DNA of 64,000 nt, from the NCBI GenBank assembly GCA_018806985.1, contig JADANN010000159.1:1-64000 (forward strand). Direction: 5' to 3'. Of this stretch, positions 11,428-21,794 are shown one piece after another; within the stretch, counting starts at the first letter, position 1; the number at the start of each line of letters is the position of its first letter. This stretch comes from Angiostrongylus vasorum. Taxonomy: Eukaryota > Nematoda > Chromadorea > Rhabditida > Metastrongylidae. The notes below the pieces were generated by a model. The model saw only the letters and a program-made list of their open reading frames with translations. It was not told where the DNA came from and searched no databases. Made by a program: the position numbers and the translations under genes.

Positions 11428-12250
11428 ATGGTGACGATTTGTACCTACAATACACGTACACTTGCATCCGAGTCCTCGATAGAAGACTGGCTCATGCAAG
11501 CAAGAAGGATAAAGGTACGACGTCATCGGCCTGGCCGAGACGAGAAGACGTCGAGCCTTTCAACGCCGTCTATGACACCGGAGAAGAACTGTTCCTCGGA
11601 ACATGCGACAGTAGAGGAGTTGGCGGCGTCGGCGTTCTCGTCAACAGGAGTTTGTCCATGAACATCGATTCATTCGAACAACTTACAACCCGAATCGGAC
11701 GTTTACGATTAAAAAGATGTGGATCAATTCCGGGTTTGACAATCTTTCTCGCTTACCAGCCGAAATCAAACTATGACGAAGAAGAAGTCGAAGCGTTCTA
11801 TATGGACTTGGAGAACTTCTACAGAGAAGACCACACATTCTTCAAGGTCATCATTGGAGATTTCAACGCCAAGATTGGACCAAGAAGAACGTCTGAAGAA
11901 CGTCACATTGGGACCTACGGATTAGAATGGAACCAATAGGGTGAGCGGCTTTCTGAGTTTATCATGACGACCAAGACCATCCATGGTAACTCGCAATTCC
12001 AGAAGCCCCACCCTCAACGCTGGACGTGGGAGTCTTCCCAATGGAGAGTTCCATAACGAAATAGACCACATCAAAATAAATAGAAGGTTTCGCCTAACCG
12101 ATGTCGCTGTTGTCCCAAAAATTCCACACGGGATCAGACCATCGCCTCCTTCGTGCAAGAATCTATTGCTCGCAGAAAGGAGAAAAAGCCGCCAGATTCA
12201 AAAAATCGAAGTCCCAGAACCACCATATACTGGGACTTATTCAATTCATT
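11428..12250 (+). pseudogene. RTE-A endonuclease domain (broken)
   Basis: This is an exonuclease-endonuclease-phosphatase fold enzyme that nicks target DNA for target-primed reverse transcription. Visible motifs run in order: MVTICTYNTRTL at the start, the ETRRR region (frameshifted near 11520), GVGGVGVLVN, the [11 protein letters not shown] catalytic block at about 11865-11900, the W(T)WESPNGE block near 12030, NEIDHIKINRR, and GSDHRLLRAR near 12130 carrying the terminal SDH catalytic histidine. At least three frame changes interrupt it, near 11520, 11935 and 12100. The motifs themselves are well kept, so the copy is fairly young. Confidence 0.8.
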
Positions 12251-12579
12251 AGTCAGCTGTGGGAAGATGCCGTTGTCGATAACATCGACGAAGAATACGA
12301 TCGACTCATTCAACGTCTTCACGTTAGCGCTATGAAAGCTGAGATTTCGAAAGTCACCAAGAGACGTCTGTCTCCAGAAACGACCCCGAAACGCCAGCGT
12401 GCAATCGCACGAGCTGCAGGCAACCGCGAAATAACGTCCGAACTTGCAAAACAATGCAGACAAGCCACAAAAGAAGATCCCAAAGAGAGAAGAGCAGCAG
12501 TAGTCGTCGAAGCTTCAGAGGCTGGGAAAGAGCATTCGAAAGAGCACGAAGCTTCGCCAATTACAAGACCAAGATGATT

Positions 12580-13945
12580 GCACTCCGATGCCCAGACGGA
12601 ACAGCTACAGCGTCCAGAAAAGCAATGGAGAAAATCACTCACGAATACTACTCAGATCTCTTCGATAGCCACGTCCACCTGCCGTCATATGAAATAAAGG
12701 AGGATGGATATGTTGTACCACCGGTTCTCGCTTCTGAAATCCGACATGCCATTTCATCGGTGAACAATCGAACAGCACCAGGTCCGGAGAGGATAAGACC
12801 AGAACACCTGAAGAACCTTCCGCCAGTCCCTCTTAAACACACTGGCTCGCCTCTTCACACGTTACCTGTCTGAATGCAAGGTCCCCTTACTTATTGGAAA
12901 GACCAGCAAGACCGTGTTATTGTTTCAAGAAGGGTTGACCTACACGATATCGGCAACTATCGCCCAATCTGCTTGCTGTCTGTCGTCTACAAACTTTCCA
13001 CTAGAGTCATCCTAAACAGGATTTACAGAACACTGGACGAAGGGACAGCCATGTGAGCAAGCAGGGTTTCGAAAAGGATTTAGTACGATGGACCACATCC
13101 ACACGGTAACAAGGCTCATTGAAGTATCGCAAGAGTACAAAAGACCGCTCTGTCTCACTTTCATCGATTTACAGAAAGGCCTTTGATTCAGTTGAGATAG
13201 AAGCAGTCATGGAAGTCCTTGATAGTCAAGGAGTCCCTACTCAGTACATAAAGATTCTTCGTGAGCTGTACAAAAATTTCACAACCAAGATATCACCATT
13301 CTGCAATGATATTAATATCGACGTCAAAAAGAGGAGTTAGGCAAGGCGATACCATCTCGCCAAAATTATTTACCGCCACCCTCCAGAACGTCATGCGAAC
13401 ATTGGAGTGGGATAATATGGGAGTGAAAATCGATGGTTGGCAGTTACATCATCTTCGCTTTGCTGATGACATCGTCCTTATAACACCAAACATTAGCCAA
13501 GCGAACGTATGCTTGCCCACTTTGATAAAGCCTGTGGAAAGATTGGTCTTCGACTAAATCTCGCAAAAACGATGTTCATGAGGAACGGATTGGTTTCGTA
13601 TGACCCATTCAAGCTCAACGGATCGAATATCTCCGAATGCTCCAGTTATGTCTATCTAGGTCGGGAAATCAATATGATGAACGACTTAGCTCCAGAGCTG
13701 AGCAGAAGGAAACGAGCGGCCTGGCGAGCTTTCAAGAGCATCGAGGGATGTAGTGAAGAGGACAAAGAATACCCGACTCCGTGCCCACCTTTTTCAACTC
13801 AACGGTACTTCCCTGCCCTAACGTATGCGTCAGAAACCTGGTCGCTGCGTAAGCAGGATGAAAGATCACTCAGCGTTATCGAACGCGCAGTCGAAAGGAC
13901 GATGCTAGGGAGTATTCCCGTTTCACACAAGTAAGCGATGGGATC
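12580..13945 (+). pseudogene. RTE-A reverse transcriptase domain (broken)
   Basis: This domain copies the element RNA at the nicked target. Blocks in order: NRTAPGPERIRPEHLK, HDIGNYRPICLLSVVYKL, the GQPCEQAGF region (frameshifted near 13050), AFDSVEIEAVMEVLDSQG, VRQGDTISPKLFTATLQNV, and HHLRFADDIVLITPN with the catalytic FADD intact at about 13457-13468. SYVYLGREINMMNDL and [20 protein letters not shown] blocks follow. Frame changes occur near 12840, 13050, 13180, 13330 and 13510. Intact FADD with a broken frame points to loss after insertion. Confidence 0.8.
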
Positions 13946-14459
13946 CGAAGCTCCGACCTGCGTCAACGATCAAAAATCAAAGATGCCGTTCTGTACGCCA
14001 AACAGTCGAAAGATAAAGTGGGCCGGACTCGTAATGCGTATGAATGACAACCGATGGACAAGAGCCGTTAGTGACTGGATTCCTCGGGGATGTTAAACGC
14101 GCTGCAGTGAAAACCACCGACCCAATGGTCAGAGCTCTTCACGAAAAGCCTACAAGAAAGATATGATGTTCAACGAGTCCCTTGAGCGAGCAGAACCCAC
14201 TGGGCTACTCTTGCACGCTACTGGGAAAAATGGAAGATTTACTGGAGCCCGCTCGAGTCACTCGACGATCAACGGGGCTACAGGTGATACAGGTGATGCA
14301 AAAATGCTACGAGTTTTTACGTCAGCGAATTCTTAGCTTTTGTTAACCATTATGAAGATTGCTGCCTTGCAAACAGGATTTTTATGGAGAGGAGGCGAAT
14401 TTTTCGATTTGTCAATCGAAAACGGTATAATAAGCTTAATCTTCTTTTCCACCTTATTT

Positions 14460-15400
14460 AAACTGAAGGACGCCTTCGATTCAGTTGAGACAGAAGCGAT
14501 CAAGTAAGATTTGAACAGATGGATTATCCATATTATCCACCACGGTCCTTTATGTGCCATTCAACAACTGCTGAACCTAAATTTTGTCATACTATAACGG
14601 CATTATTAGCCATATAAAAAGAGAGCTTGTACAAAAAAGATACCATTTTGCTAGACCTATTTAGCCTTACTTTTGAGAGCATCGGGAAGAATATTCTGAC
14701 ATACTGAAATGGGACAATATACAAGTAAAATCAAATGATAGATGTCTCTACCATTCCCACTTTAATGATAATATCATCGTTAACATCAAGCATCATCCAG
14801 ATAGAATGAATGCTAGAAGATTTTGATAGCAACCTAAAGTTGAACATAAAAAAATGATATTTGTGGAGAAAAGAATTCACTTCCCTTTCGAAATTTTTTC
14901 GGAAGATTCGCCCACGGTCAACGGTTAGAAATATCTCTTAATTATCTAGCTATGTTTATCTGGTTCGGAATGTCAGAATTATTGACGATTTGAATTCGGA
15001 GCTGAGAACGAGAAAAGTAACCTCTTGTGGAACCAAAAGCAGCATCACAGATGTTGTGAAGGGACAAAAGAGGGATCCATACTCACCTTTTTGATTCTGC
15101 AATCCCTCCCGCTTTAATGCACTCCTTGAAAACCAGGATGCTACGCAAGCAATACGAAAGATCACTCAGCGTATTAAAGGTGTTATCGAGAGGTCGATAG
15201 AAAAATCTCATGTCACAGAAGTGTGACAGGGAGTCTGAAGTTAAGAAATACGTTGATGGCCGGAGATCAGAGAAGTTTCTTCTTATTCCACGATGGCGGG
15301 CTACCCAGATCCCAGATATGTGATTCGACTTAATGACACCGTTAAACAGAATGCTTTGACGACTGAGTTCCTCGATATGTTGACAACATAACAGCAAGAC
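14460..15400 (+). repeat. Decayed RTE-A copy (RT region)
   Basis: Fragments can be followed with the same order as the neighbouring element: 'gacgccttcgattcagttgag' (AFDSVE), 'gaaatgggacaatat' (LEWDN), 'cattcccactttaatgataatatcatcgt' (FADD block, now FNDN), 'tagctatgtttatctgg' (YVYLG), 'gaattcggagctgag' and 'cgatcactcagcgt'. It is far more diverged than the copy before it, so it is an older insertion. Confidence 0.6.
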
Positions 15401-17640
15401 CGCTTATCTGATAGTCAGACTTCTTCACGAAGATCTCGTATGGAAATTATGACGCTCTTCATTCTGAGTGAGCGCAACGCTCTCGGTAACTTCACAGCGC
15501 TACAAGGGACAAATGGAATCTGAATCCACTACAGAGAAGTATCCTACCGAGTTAAATTACGACCAACTTGAAGCTAAAGGATAGAGTTAATATAACAAGT
15601 AGTAATAAGCACCTAATTGAAAGGTAGTACGGAGAAGTGGCAAGAACTTAGTTTTTTCAGCGTAACCAATAAAAATATGCCTCTACGGCCACATATCATT
15701 TGTCATCTGCGAAAAGTCAGCAACCAATCTTCCAGTTAAACACTCAAGAAGATTCCTTAAAAAAGAGAAATCGCGTAAATCAACCATAGCGTTTTTTTTT
15801 CTTTTAGCAGACTTCTTACTTAACCAAAAAAGACGTAATCACTGCTTTCCATTTTCAGAAAAACTCTTCATCTGGAAAAACGTGCATCCAATCCTTTAGT
15901 TCGAGTCCAAGAAAATTCCTTAAGAAAAGAAAGCAACCGTGTTAATCAATGATATTTCTCCGCTTTTGGTGATGCTATATGGATTCTATGGTAACACGGA
16001 GGGTTCGGAGTCCTGTGAATCCCCCCACTTCATGGCGAATCACGTAGGTTTGTAGATTTCGACTCGAATCACTGAAAGAAAAGTTAAATAAAGAAAATTA
16101 GAAAAAAAAACCGGGTTTGATTCACGTTTTTATTCCAACCTCCACGGCGGGCACGACAGCAGTTTGCGTCCAAAGACCAACTTATTTGGCCGTCAATTCA
16201 GAAACAAACTATGAAATGGAGTTAGAGTGACTCACGAAGTCTTGAATATGCGCTTATTTTGTCAATTTTTTTCAATTTTTCTATCAATGTTTTTATTCAA
16301 AACCTTCATCACAAAAGAAAATTAGAACACGTTGTGGATGTCCATGGAATAACGGATTAAATTCAACTTCTCAGTCCAAAAAGTCATAGGCACTATCAAA
16401 CATTCAAGCAATAGACAGAATTGAATGGGTCAAATCGGATGAACGAAACCAAGAAAACGAAGTCGAAAGAACAAAATCGATCGAATTGATCTAGGCATCG
16501 ATAAAAACCAACAACACTCTTGTATTGAACTTTTGGTAAAATAAAAGACAATAATCAGACTAAAAATTCTGACGTTTGGAAAGCCTACGCGTTCTCAGTG
16601 TGCTCATCCGGAAGAAAATGCTCGAAGTGCAAAGAAAAGCACGTCACTGAATGTGCACATTGATCTCACGAACGCACCTTTAAGGTGCTTCCAGTGAAGA
16701 TGCCACAGTAGGCAGGTGTGAAGCGCTAAGCGAGCCGAATCACATTGGCAAGAAATGGGCAGAGAAAAAAATGTTTGGCGGTAGTTTATGAGGTAATGAA
16801 GATAATTGAAATACAATCAGATTATGAACTAAATGGAGTGAATAACAGTATCGACCGTCATGCGCATCGCTTCACTTCTGCAACCCTTCATTTCCACACT
16901 ACTGATCGGACGGCGTCGGAAGCACAATAGCTAGGTATGTCGTGTAACAATTCACGCATGATTGCTAGCTCGACCCCTTGCTGGGTCTAAGAAGCCTCCC
17001 TTACTCGTGAGGAGTGGAGATTAGTACCAATATTGTCTGGCAAAAGGTCTACCCGAACCACAAAGACTGGCAATTCCCTCTGTAACGAAGGCATGGGAGC
17101 GCTGTATTAAGTATGCCTCAAGATTTTAGGGACAACCAATTCGGCCAAAATCCAACGGTATTTGTAAAGAAGACAATGGTTTTACGTCCTATGCGAACCC
17201 TCAAACGAGTCCGAAGGTTTACCTGGGTGACGTGTACAAGAAAACAAGCGGAGTAAGTCAGCACAATATGCCGAACAGGATTACACAAATGAATTGAAAC
17301 AAAAGTGTTGCGCGAGGAATTTGAAAGCGGATTGGACTTGTTGATCTACGACAGGTTGCGAATAATGAATTGATAATTTCCTTATGTTCCACAGAATTTC
17401 TAGACAAATTGGTAGGTAAAATTTCTGCAGAATATGAAGAGGAGTCACACAGTTGCGGCTGAGATAGAACCCAGATATATTAGTTGTGTAACCGTTTCAT
17501 TATTTTTGAAATCCATCACCCTCTCAGGCTTGAAAAAAAACCCGAAAATTGAAAAAAATTTAGGCTTGGAAAAAAATACAGGAATGGAGAGACCAGGTGG
17601 TGTTTTGCCCATTCTACAATTTTTTTCGCATTTCTATTGA
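15401..17640. other. No gene seen; one tandem duplication
   Basis: Mostly AT-rich DNA without splice-bounded coding blocks. A piece near 16.99-17.06 kb resembles a SINE body ('agtaccaatattgtctgg'). Confidence 0.4.
15715..15970. repeat. Imperfect tandem duplication
   Basis: Two units of roughly 125-170 bases share 'caaccaatcttccagtt' / 'catccaatcctttagtt', 'aagaa.attccttaa.aaaag' and 'gt.aatcaa.cata'. The units are clearly diverged. Confidence 0.45.
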
Positions 17641-17644
17641 AAAA

Positions 17645-18025
17645 AACCTCCCAACGCTTTACCGCCTCATCGTGGTTGTGAGGGGTTGCTGGGTGTGGAC
17701 TGCGATGTACAGCGGAGGATTCATCCCTCCGGCAGGTTCTCCCAGGATGAGAAGGAGTCCGGCGTTTCCATCAGGAAGCCCAGCTAAGAGTAAACCAATA
17801 GTAGGATCCACCACCGTCCTGGTATCAAACTAGTCGCATGGTGGCAAATCTCCCTCTGATACACAAGGACGGCGAGTGCCTGTGATGGTGACTGCGAGGG
17901 GCAGACATTGACCGGGCTGTCTTCGGGACTCCATGGAACGACAATTCCTAAACCATCAGTCCTCCTGAGAATGGAAATTATTCTAGGGCCTGCACAACCA
18001 ATGAAGACGAACCATCCAAGTATCC
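17645..18025 (+). repeat. Dispersed repeat family D, full copy
   Basis: It runs from 'cctcccaacgctttaccgcc' to 'catccaagtatccaagta'. The blocks 'gcgatgtacagcgg', 'ggcgtttccatcaggaagcc', 'taagagtaaaccaata' and 'gtggcaaatctccctctga' recur in the 53.6 kb copy and, inverted, at 9.9 and 30.2 kb. It abuts, and probably truncates, the bacterial clpB fossil at about 18036. Confidence 0.7.
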
Positions 18026-18531
18026 AAGTATTACGCTATCAACCGCTGTTCCCGCACACTTTGAAAGTATGCTACCATTGTCGTCCCCCATAACTTATTT
18101 CTCTAGGAAAGTTTCAACAACTTTCCCCTAATTTTTTAAGTCCTCTTCAAGCTAAGTAATCACACCATACATTAATTCTTTTGCCTTTCCTAGGTTTCCA
18201 ATGAGCTGTGCCAGTTCCAGCTCTTTCTAGAGCTATGTAGCTTCTCAGCTGGTCTTGTATTCTGGCTATTTTATTCTTTTCTGTCTGCCATTTGCTGTTT
18301 AAATCAGCAAATTAGCTCTTAAGCTTTCAATTTTTCAGTTATCCTTTCTAAGCGTTGCTTAGAGTTTTCATAATGCTCTTTTATCAGAGCTTCTAATTCG
18401 CCTTTTAGCTGTACAACTTTTTCTTTCCAATTTCATTAACAACTTCGGGTTTCCTAACCATTTCAATTCTTACCCTACTTGCTGTTCGTCAATTAAGTCA
18501 ATCGCTTCATCGGATAAAAACCTGTCTGTTA

Positions 18532-18544
18532 TGTAATTATTGGA
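18532..18544. repeat. Target-site duplication, left copy
   Basis: The 13-base TGTAATTATTGGA ends here, and the identical 13 bases recur at 19254-19266. They flank the S3 insertion. Removing the insert and one copy restores the clpB fossil across NNYITDRF. Confidence 0.85.
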
Positions 18545-19253
18545 AAACGTTGCAGCACAATTATTGAACCACAACGATGCTGAGATATTTGCAAAACTCC
18601 GAACCACAGGTGTCTGCGGTGAGGAACGAACGCGCTATTGTCCTTTCCGGGGGAGTAACGCGTTCACCACCACTCCGTGCGAGTCCTTCGTTTCGCCTGT
18701 CACTCAGCTAGTTCTATCGATCTCTGCCATCAGCAATCACCCGTCAGCGGGATTGATCTGGGGAGCGCAAATCGGCAATGAACCCAGTTAAGCTGAGGCT
18801 TTTAGTTATAATCACAATGTTTTGCCCTTTTATTTACTGCCTACTATTTTTAATGGCAGGGTACAACGCGAAATATAACTACAACGATGCTGAGATATTT
18901 GCAAAACTCCGGACCGCAGGTGTCTGCGGTGGGGGAACGAACGCGCTATTGTCCTTTCCGGGGAGTAACGCGTTCACCACCACACCGATTTGCGCTCCCC
19001 CAGGTCAATCCCGCTGACGGGTGATTGCTGATGGCAGAGATCGATAGAACTAGTTGAGAGACAGGCGAAACGAAGGACCCGCACGGTGTGGTTGTGAACG
19101 CGTTACTCCCCGGAAAGGACAATAGCGCGTTCCTTCTCCACCGCAGACACCTGCGGTCCGGAGTTTTGCAAATATCTCAGCATCGTTGTAGTTATATTTC
19201 GCATTGTACCCTGCCATTAAAAAATAGTAGGCAGTAAATAAAACGGTTAACAT
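18545..19253. mobile_element. Composite S3 repeat inserted in the clpB fossil
   Basis: A 709-base insert made of three S3 units: two on the minus strand (about 18560-18860 and 18865-18990) and one on the plus strand (about 18990-19250). The last two form a head-to-head inverted pair around 'caatcccgctgacgggtgattgctgatgg'. Each unit carries 'gatgctgagatatttgcaaaactcc', split by the tRNA-like 'gcgttcaccaccac'/'gaacgaacgcgc' blocks in inverse sense. Its tail is 'taccctgccattaaaaa'. A perfect 13-base target duplication bounds it. Confidence 0.8.
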
Positions 19254-19266
19254 TGTAATTATTGGA
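19254..19266. repeat. Target-site duplication, right copy
   Basis: Second TGTAATTATTGGA, identical to 18532-18544. Two undiverged copies imply that the S3 insertion is much younger than the decay of the surrounding clpB sequence. Confidence 0.85.
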
Positions 19267-20754
19267 CCATTTGTATTCCTTATATCATGACGAACCTCAT
19301 ACCTTCCTTTCAAGGCCCGAAGTGTGGAAATTGTATAAGCTTCAGTCGGCTGAAAATTAAGTACAGGCCGAAAACGCCTCGCAAGTGCAGGGTCTTTCTA
19401 TTTATGTTCTCGGTGCTCATCTAAAGCTGCAGCTCCCATGCACCGAATTTGCACACGTGCAAGAGCATGCTTTAGCAGATTTGAAGCGTCCATTGTATTC
19501 GTCCGTTGTTCCTGTCCCAACTAAAGCATATACCTCATCTACGAACAATATAGCCTTTCCTTCTGCTTTTGAGAGCCCATTGATAACCGCTTTCATCCTT
19601 TCTTCGAACTCTCCTTTAAATTTTGTTCCACTGATTAAGCCACCCAAATCTAAAGCTAAATTTTCACACCACGCAATCCAATTGGCACGTCATTTGCAGC
19701 AATTCTATTTGCTAATCTCTCAACCATTGCACTTTTCCCGACACCGGATTCACCTATCAGCACTGTATTGTTCATCTCAGCGATACCTGGATAATTCTTC
19801 CAATCTTTTCATCACGTCCAATGACAAGGTCCGGCTTACATTGTGTAGCAAGCTCTGTAATATTTTTTGTGAATTTCTTTACCATGTGTAATTCCTCCTT
19901 GTTATTCAAAGAATCTGTGCCGTCACCTTTTCCTATTTCTGCAATAATTGAATTCCAATTTTGAGGTGTGACACCGTTTGCTATCAGAGTTTTGACCGCA
20001 GCATTATCCTTTTGTGCAGTCATGCCTTGTAGTAAACGCTCAACGGAACAAATCCATCTTTATTTCTCTTGGCAATATCAATCGAAACATTGAAAATCCT
20101 TGGTGCTTCACCTGAAAATTGAAGGCCGTCACTTCCTGCAGCCTCAACTACTGAGAACTTTTTTATTGTCCCATTCATAGCATTGAAAATACTTCGTATA
20201 TTTTCGCCACAAGCACTTGTCAAATCCTCAACCAGACCTGATTCATCTCCAAGCATTACTTTTAGTAGGTGCTCAGGGATGGTGCGCAGCCGCCAATGTC
20301 TTTATTCAAGCACCCTGGACTAGATTTCGTCTTTTTTTTTGTTTTATCAGTGAATTTACTTAAATCCATAATACAAGCTTAACTCATACCTGCTATATAA
20401 CAACTACTTTCTCGATTTCAGACTGGAAGTTGTTTATTGCTAATTAAAAATTTATGATTGTTTCCTAGTGGGAGGATTGAAATTTTATACCTACAAGTAT
20501 AATACCACTGCCAGGCTCTAAAAGTTACACGGACGTAAGGTCAATTTTCATATCTTGTAATTGAGGCTCGTCAAGCGCGTTTTATACTGAAAAACGACAA
20601 CCCTTGAGCTGTTAAAATCCTCTTCAGTGTGATATGATGACCTAGTTAGTGGGCTTCCTGCTACCACTTCTTCCTATGCCTACCTATGCTACCTATGAAG
20701 TCTGAAGCCTACCCTACGCTTTTAGCATTATAGCCATACCCTTTTTGATATTTG

Positions 20755-20898
20755 GAGGACAGGTTAGGTTTTTTTCTGCTAACACACTGTTTTTTATTTT
20801 CGCTATGAACACTTGACAAACTGTTTTATCATCTTGTTTTTTTCATCAACTACTTTGAGCACACGTTCTCTCAGATCTTCTCTATTTGGACTTAACAT
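20755..20898 (-). pseudogene. IS630-like transposase N-terminus remnant
   Basis: From ATG at 20898 the minus strand reads MLSPNREDLRERVLKVVDEK and, after a frame change, DKTVCQVF. The pattern 'M.SPY..DLRERV...' followed by a helix-turn-helix is how many IS630-family transposases begin, including those common in Wolbachia. Only about 45 residues are followed before stops accumulate; the catalytic DDE region is not recognisable. It lies between the iscX and clpB fossils. It could be an insertion sequence already present in the donor bacterium. The family call rests on a short stretch. Confidence 0.45.
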
Positions 20899-20904
20899 AG
20901 TTTT

Positions 20905-21470
20905 CCTTCTCTTTACTTGTTATGCCACCTTAATCTGTTTTTCCCCTGTGGGTTAAACTTTTGTATATTAGCTATGGAACCGGGAATTGTATTTGCTTCA
21001 ACAATAGCCCTTTCGCTCTCCCTCACACCATAGGGGGGGGCAGCAGCTTTATACAAAATTTTTGCGAAACGGCACCTGTGGGATGCACCGATATCGTTGC
21101 ACCCATAAAATTTTTCATGCTGTTACTTTCATTTCATTATTAATTAGCGTTTCCACTTTTCAATAAGAACTTGTTAAACTATTGCCAACAGGATTAAATC
21201 TTTCCTCATCTGATTCCTGGGTTACATGTTAGGATCAGAAATTTTAGTTATGAATAGGCATACTAAGACGGCGGGAGCAAAAAGTAGTTCCAAATAAGTC
21301 AAAATGAGCTTCCTCGACAAGCTTGCATGAAAAGCAAGCTCAAGCGCTGGCTGCCTGTGTGACACACTCACGGGGCTCAAAACCCCCCAATGTCCATGCA
21401 GCTGCGCGTCAAGTGCTGAAACGACAAGAAAGAAGCACTGCAGTAACAATTTAGGCAGCAGTTTTCATTT
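20905..21470 (-). other. Unassigned part of the bacterial block
   Basis: Short open pieces such as ERAIVEANTIPGSIANIQKFNPQG (around 20.95-21.05 kb, minus) look like decayed coding sequence, and a 75-codon minus frame covers 21222-21449. I do not recognise either. Position between iscX and the IS remnant suggests that they belong to the transferred block. Confidence 0.4.
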
Positions 21471-21471
21471 G

Positions 21472-21664
21472 CTAAGATCTCTCCTCAGCCCAGCCTATTT
21501 GAATAGCTTCACGTATTACCTCATTACAACGTTTTTTCATCATCATCGTCAACTTGTTCAAGACCTTTCTTTGCAGCTCAGTGGACCTGATATTAATCGT
21601 ATCTCCGTCTGGAAATTTTTTCTTCCAAAGCTTCTGCAATGCCCTCTATATCATATTATTTCGT
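21472..21664 (-). pseudogene. iscX: iscX (Fe-S cluster assembly protein) pseudogene, bacterial origin
   Basis: IscX is a ~65-residue acidic protein that regulates iron-sulfur cluster assembly by the IscS desulfurase. In one frame the fossil reads YDIEGIAEALEEK. A frame change gives FPDGDTINIRSTELQRKVL, a further change gives the acidic DDDDEK, then CNEVIREAIQIGWAEERS and a stop at 21472-21474. The order (D...IA.AL...FPD.DP..IRFT.L....L..F.DD...NE.ILEAIQ..W) fits the IscX family end to end. The expected initiator is now ACG and the early Trp codon is now a stop. Length (193 bases) matches the family. It lies 29 bases downstream of the tRNA-Leu. Confidence 0.72.
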
Positions 21665-21693
21665 ATTTACTGCATCCCCTTAGTCAACTAAGC

Positions 21694-21780
21694 TGGTGCT
21701 CAAGGGGAAACTTGAACTTTCAAGGTTGCAAAACCCACGGATTTTAAGTCCGCTGAGTTTACCGATTCCAACACACGGGC
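21694..21780 (-). tRNA. tRNA-Leu (UAA), bacterial type, fossil
   Basis: The 87-base minus-strand sequence starts GCCCGTG and ends GCACCA. The anticodon arm is GCGGA-CTTAAAA-TCCGT, giving anticodon UAA. A long variable arm (class II) and a T loop near GTTCAAGTTT follow, and the CCA end is encoded. Encoded CCA and the sequence type point to a bacterial gene; eukaryotic nuclear tRNAs add CCA later. The acceptor stem now has two mismatches (C-A and T-T), so the gene is probably inactive. It sits 14 bases downstream of the rpsD fossil. Confidence 0.82.
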
Positions 21781-21794
21781 TTTTTTTTTATTTT

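Larger units (their letters stand above)
10865..14300 (+). mobile_element. RTE-A non-LTR retrotransposon, near full length, inactive
   Basis: The element starts with the 16-base palindrome TCCCTCATATGAGGGA (10865-10880), as do the copies ending at 37803 and 48243. A non-coding leader of about 550 bases follows, with two related 'caagctac.cgtg.gtat' blocks. Then come an AP-type endonuclease (11428 to about 12250), a linker, a reverse transcriptase (about 12580-13940) and a C-terminal RW.GHVMR-like tail (to about 14270). The 3' end is a short tandem 'acaggtgatacaggtgatg', a typical RTE ending with no poly(A). It is about 3.4 kb, a normal RTE length. Frameshifts and stops split the single ORF into at least six frames, so it cannot be autonomous. 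I found no clear target-site duplication. Confidence 0.85.
18036..20369 (-). pseudogene. clpB: clpB chaperone (AAA+ disaggregase) pseudogene, bacterial origin, C-terminally truncated
   Basis: ClpB is a bacterial disaggregase that works with DnaK. From an ATG at 20369 the fossil reads MDLSKFTDKTKK, then (after a frameshift at a poly-T run) EHLLKVMLGDESGL and the rest of the Clp N domain. Next come VKKFTKNITELATQ and [11 protein letters not shown], Walker A GESGVGKS (about 19730-19757), LISGTKFKGEFEERMKAVI, and Walker B AILFVDE (about 19528-19548). [13 protein letters not shown] in another frame leads to ALARRFRP (about 19390). After the 18545-19253 insertion it resumes with YITDRFLSDEAIDLIDE and the coiled-coil M domain (SKQRLER, ADLNSKWQTEKNKIARIQ), fading near 18036. 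The second AAA+ module is absent, cut off where repeat D begins. At least five frame changes or stops make it non-functional. Metazoans lack this Clp_N-containing type, so a bacterial source is the simplest reading. Confidence 0.88.

Noticed and set aside
19385..19891. A 168-codon plus-strand frame
   Set aside because: It is antisense to the clpB fossil, whose Walker A and Walker B motifs read clearly on the minus strand.
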